Of a stretch of 64,000 nt of DNA, positions 63,811 through 64,000 are shown in pieces. Below the pieces are notes generated by a model. It ran no database searches. It saw nothing but the letters and a program-made list of their open reading frames with translations, and was not told the DNA's origin. The position numbers and the translations under genes are program-made. Position 1 is the first letter of the stretch. Each line of letters begins with the position of its first letter. The stretch is from Lachnoclostridium sp. An131. Lineage in GTDB: Bacteria > Bacillota > Clostridia > Lachnospirales > Lachnospiraceae. Location: the NCBI RefSeq assembly GCF_002160825.1, contig NZ_NFLI01000010.1, forward strand, positions 88,046 to 152,045, read 5' to 3'.

Positions 63811-64000
63811 ATCCTGTACTCCGTTCGTTTTACTCTGTCATGAGTATGTTATCATGAATCCGGTTTGTTTTCAATGCGGCGGCTTCTGAAAGATGAAGTA
63901 AACGAATTGTCAGTTGATATGAAAGAGAGTGTTCCTAAAGCAAAATGGTTCCGGACTCATTTTCTCAATCATACAGCTGAGAGTTCGTTTTTTCAAGTTT
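63811..64000. other. Intergenic sequence at the right edge
   Basis: No complete gene is seen. An AT-rich promoter-like stretch lies before the esterase start, and the last 100 bases have no recognisable feature. Confidence 0.4.

Overview
The window looks like a chromosomal segment of an anaerobic Bacillota species, most likely a Lachnospiraceae-type gut clostridium (inference). It has moderate GC genes with AT-rich intergenic regions, strong AGGAGG ribosome sites, near-consensus sigma-A promoters, a two-gene SufCB Fe-S system, a Na+-decarboxylase beta subunit and several lineage-typical small proteins (DUF6465, DUF2089, a PadR-linked permease-prefix protein). Almost all genes lie on the minus strand.

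Layout. 1-1.8 kb: the truncated decarboxylase beta subunit and a PflX-like radical SAM protein. 2.0-13.9 kb: a complete type I-C CRISPR-Cas locus. It has 50 repeats and 49 spacers, older decayed repeats at the trailer end, a leader with inverted repeats next to cas2, and the operon cas3-cas5c-cas8c-cas7c-cas4-cas1-cas2 read from right to left. Upstream of cas3 is the most interesting element of the window: a divergent unit made of a promoter, a shortened pseudo-repeat, a guide-like stretch and a hairpin. The guide matches the cas promoter region next to a TTC PAM, as expected of a CreR-type guide RNA with which Cascade represses its own operon.

14-18 kb: GyrI-like, TfoX-like, WYL regulator, KptA, ElyC-like and SEC-C proteins. 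18-20 kb: SufCB and a solitary tRNA-Ala. 20-24.6 kb: a PadR-regulated membrane protein, a HAD phosphatase and purA. 24.7-29.6 kb: a complete branched-chain amino-acid ABC importer. 29.8-40.1 kb: a DUF6465 protein, then serine (serC, serA, DUF1015) and branched-chain (leuB, ilvD, ilvB) biosynthesis genes and an L,D-transpeptidase. 40.4-47 kb: a mixed group with an XRE regulator and membrane protein, a PdaA-like deacetylase, a GntR-ABC operon, a DUF2089 pair and an oxidoreductase.

47-55.4 kb: an LD-carboxypeptidase, a phosphoribosyltransferase, a nucleobase permease, and a set (dipeptide epimerase, dipeptidase, transglutaminase-like protein, DUF819 transporter) that fits use or recycling of cell-wall peptides. 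55.8-61.8 kb: gltB-gltD glutamate synthase. 62-63.8 kb: a CPBP protease and a SASA esterase.

The amino-acid genes form a coherent nitrogen theme: glutamate synthase supplies the amino donor, the serine and branched-chain routes use it, and the Liv system imports the end products.
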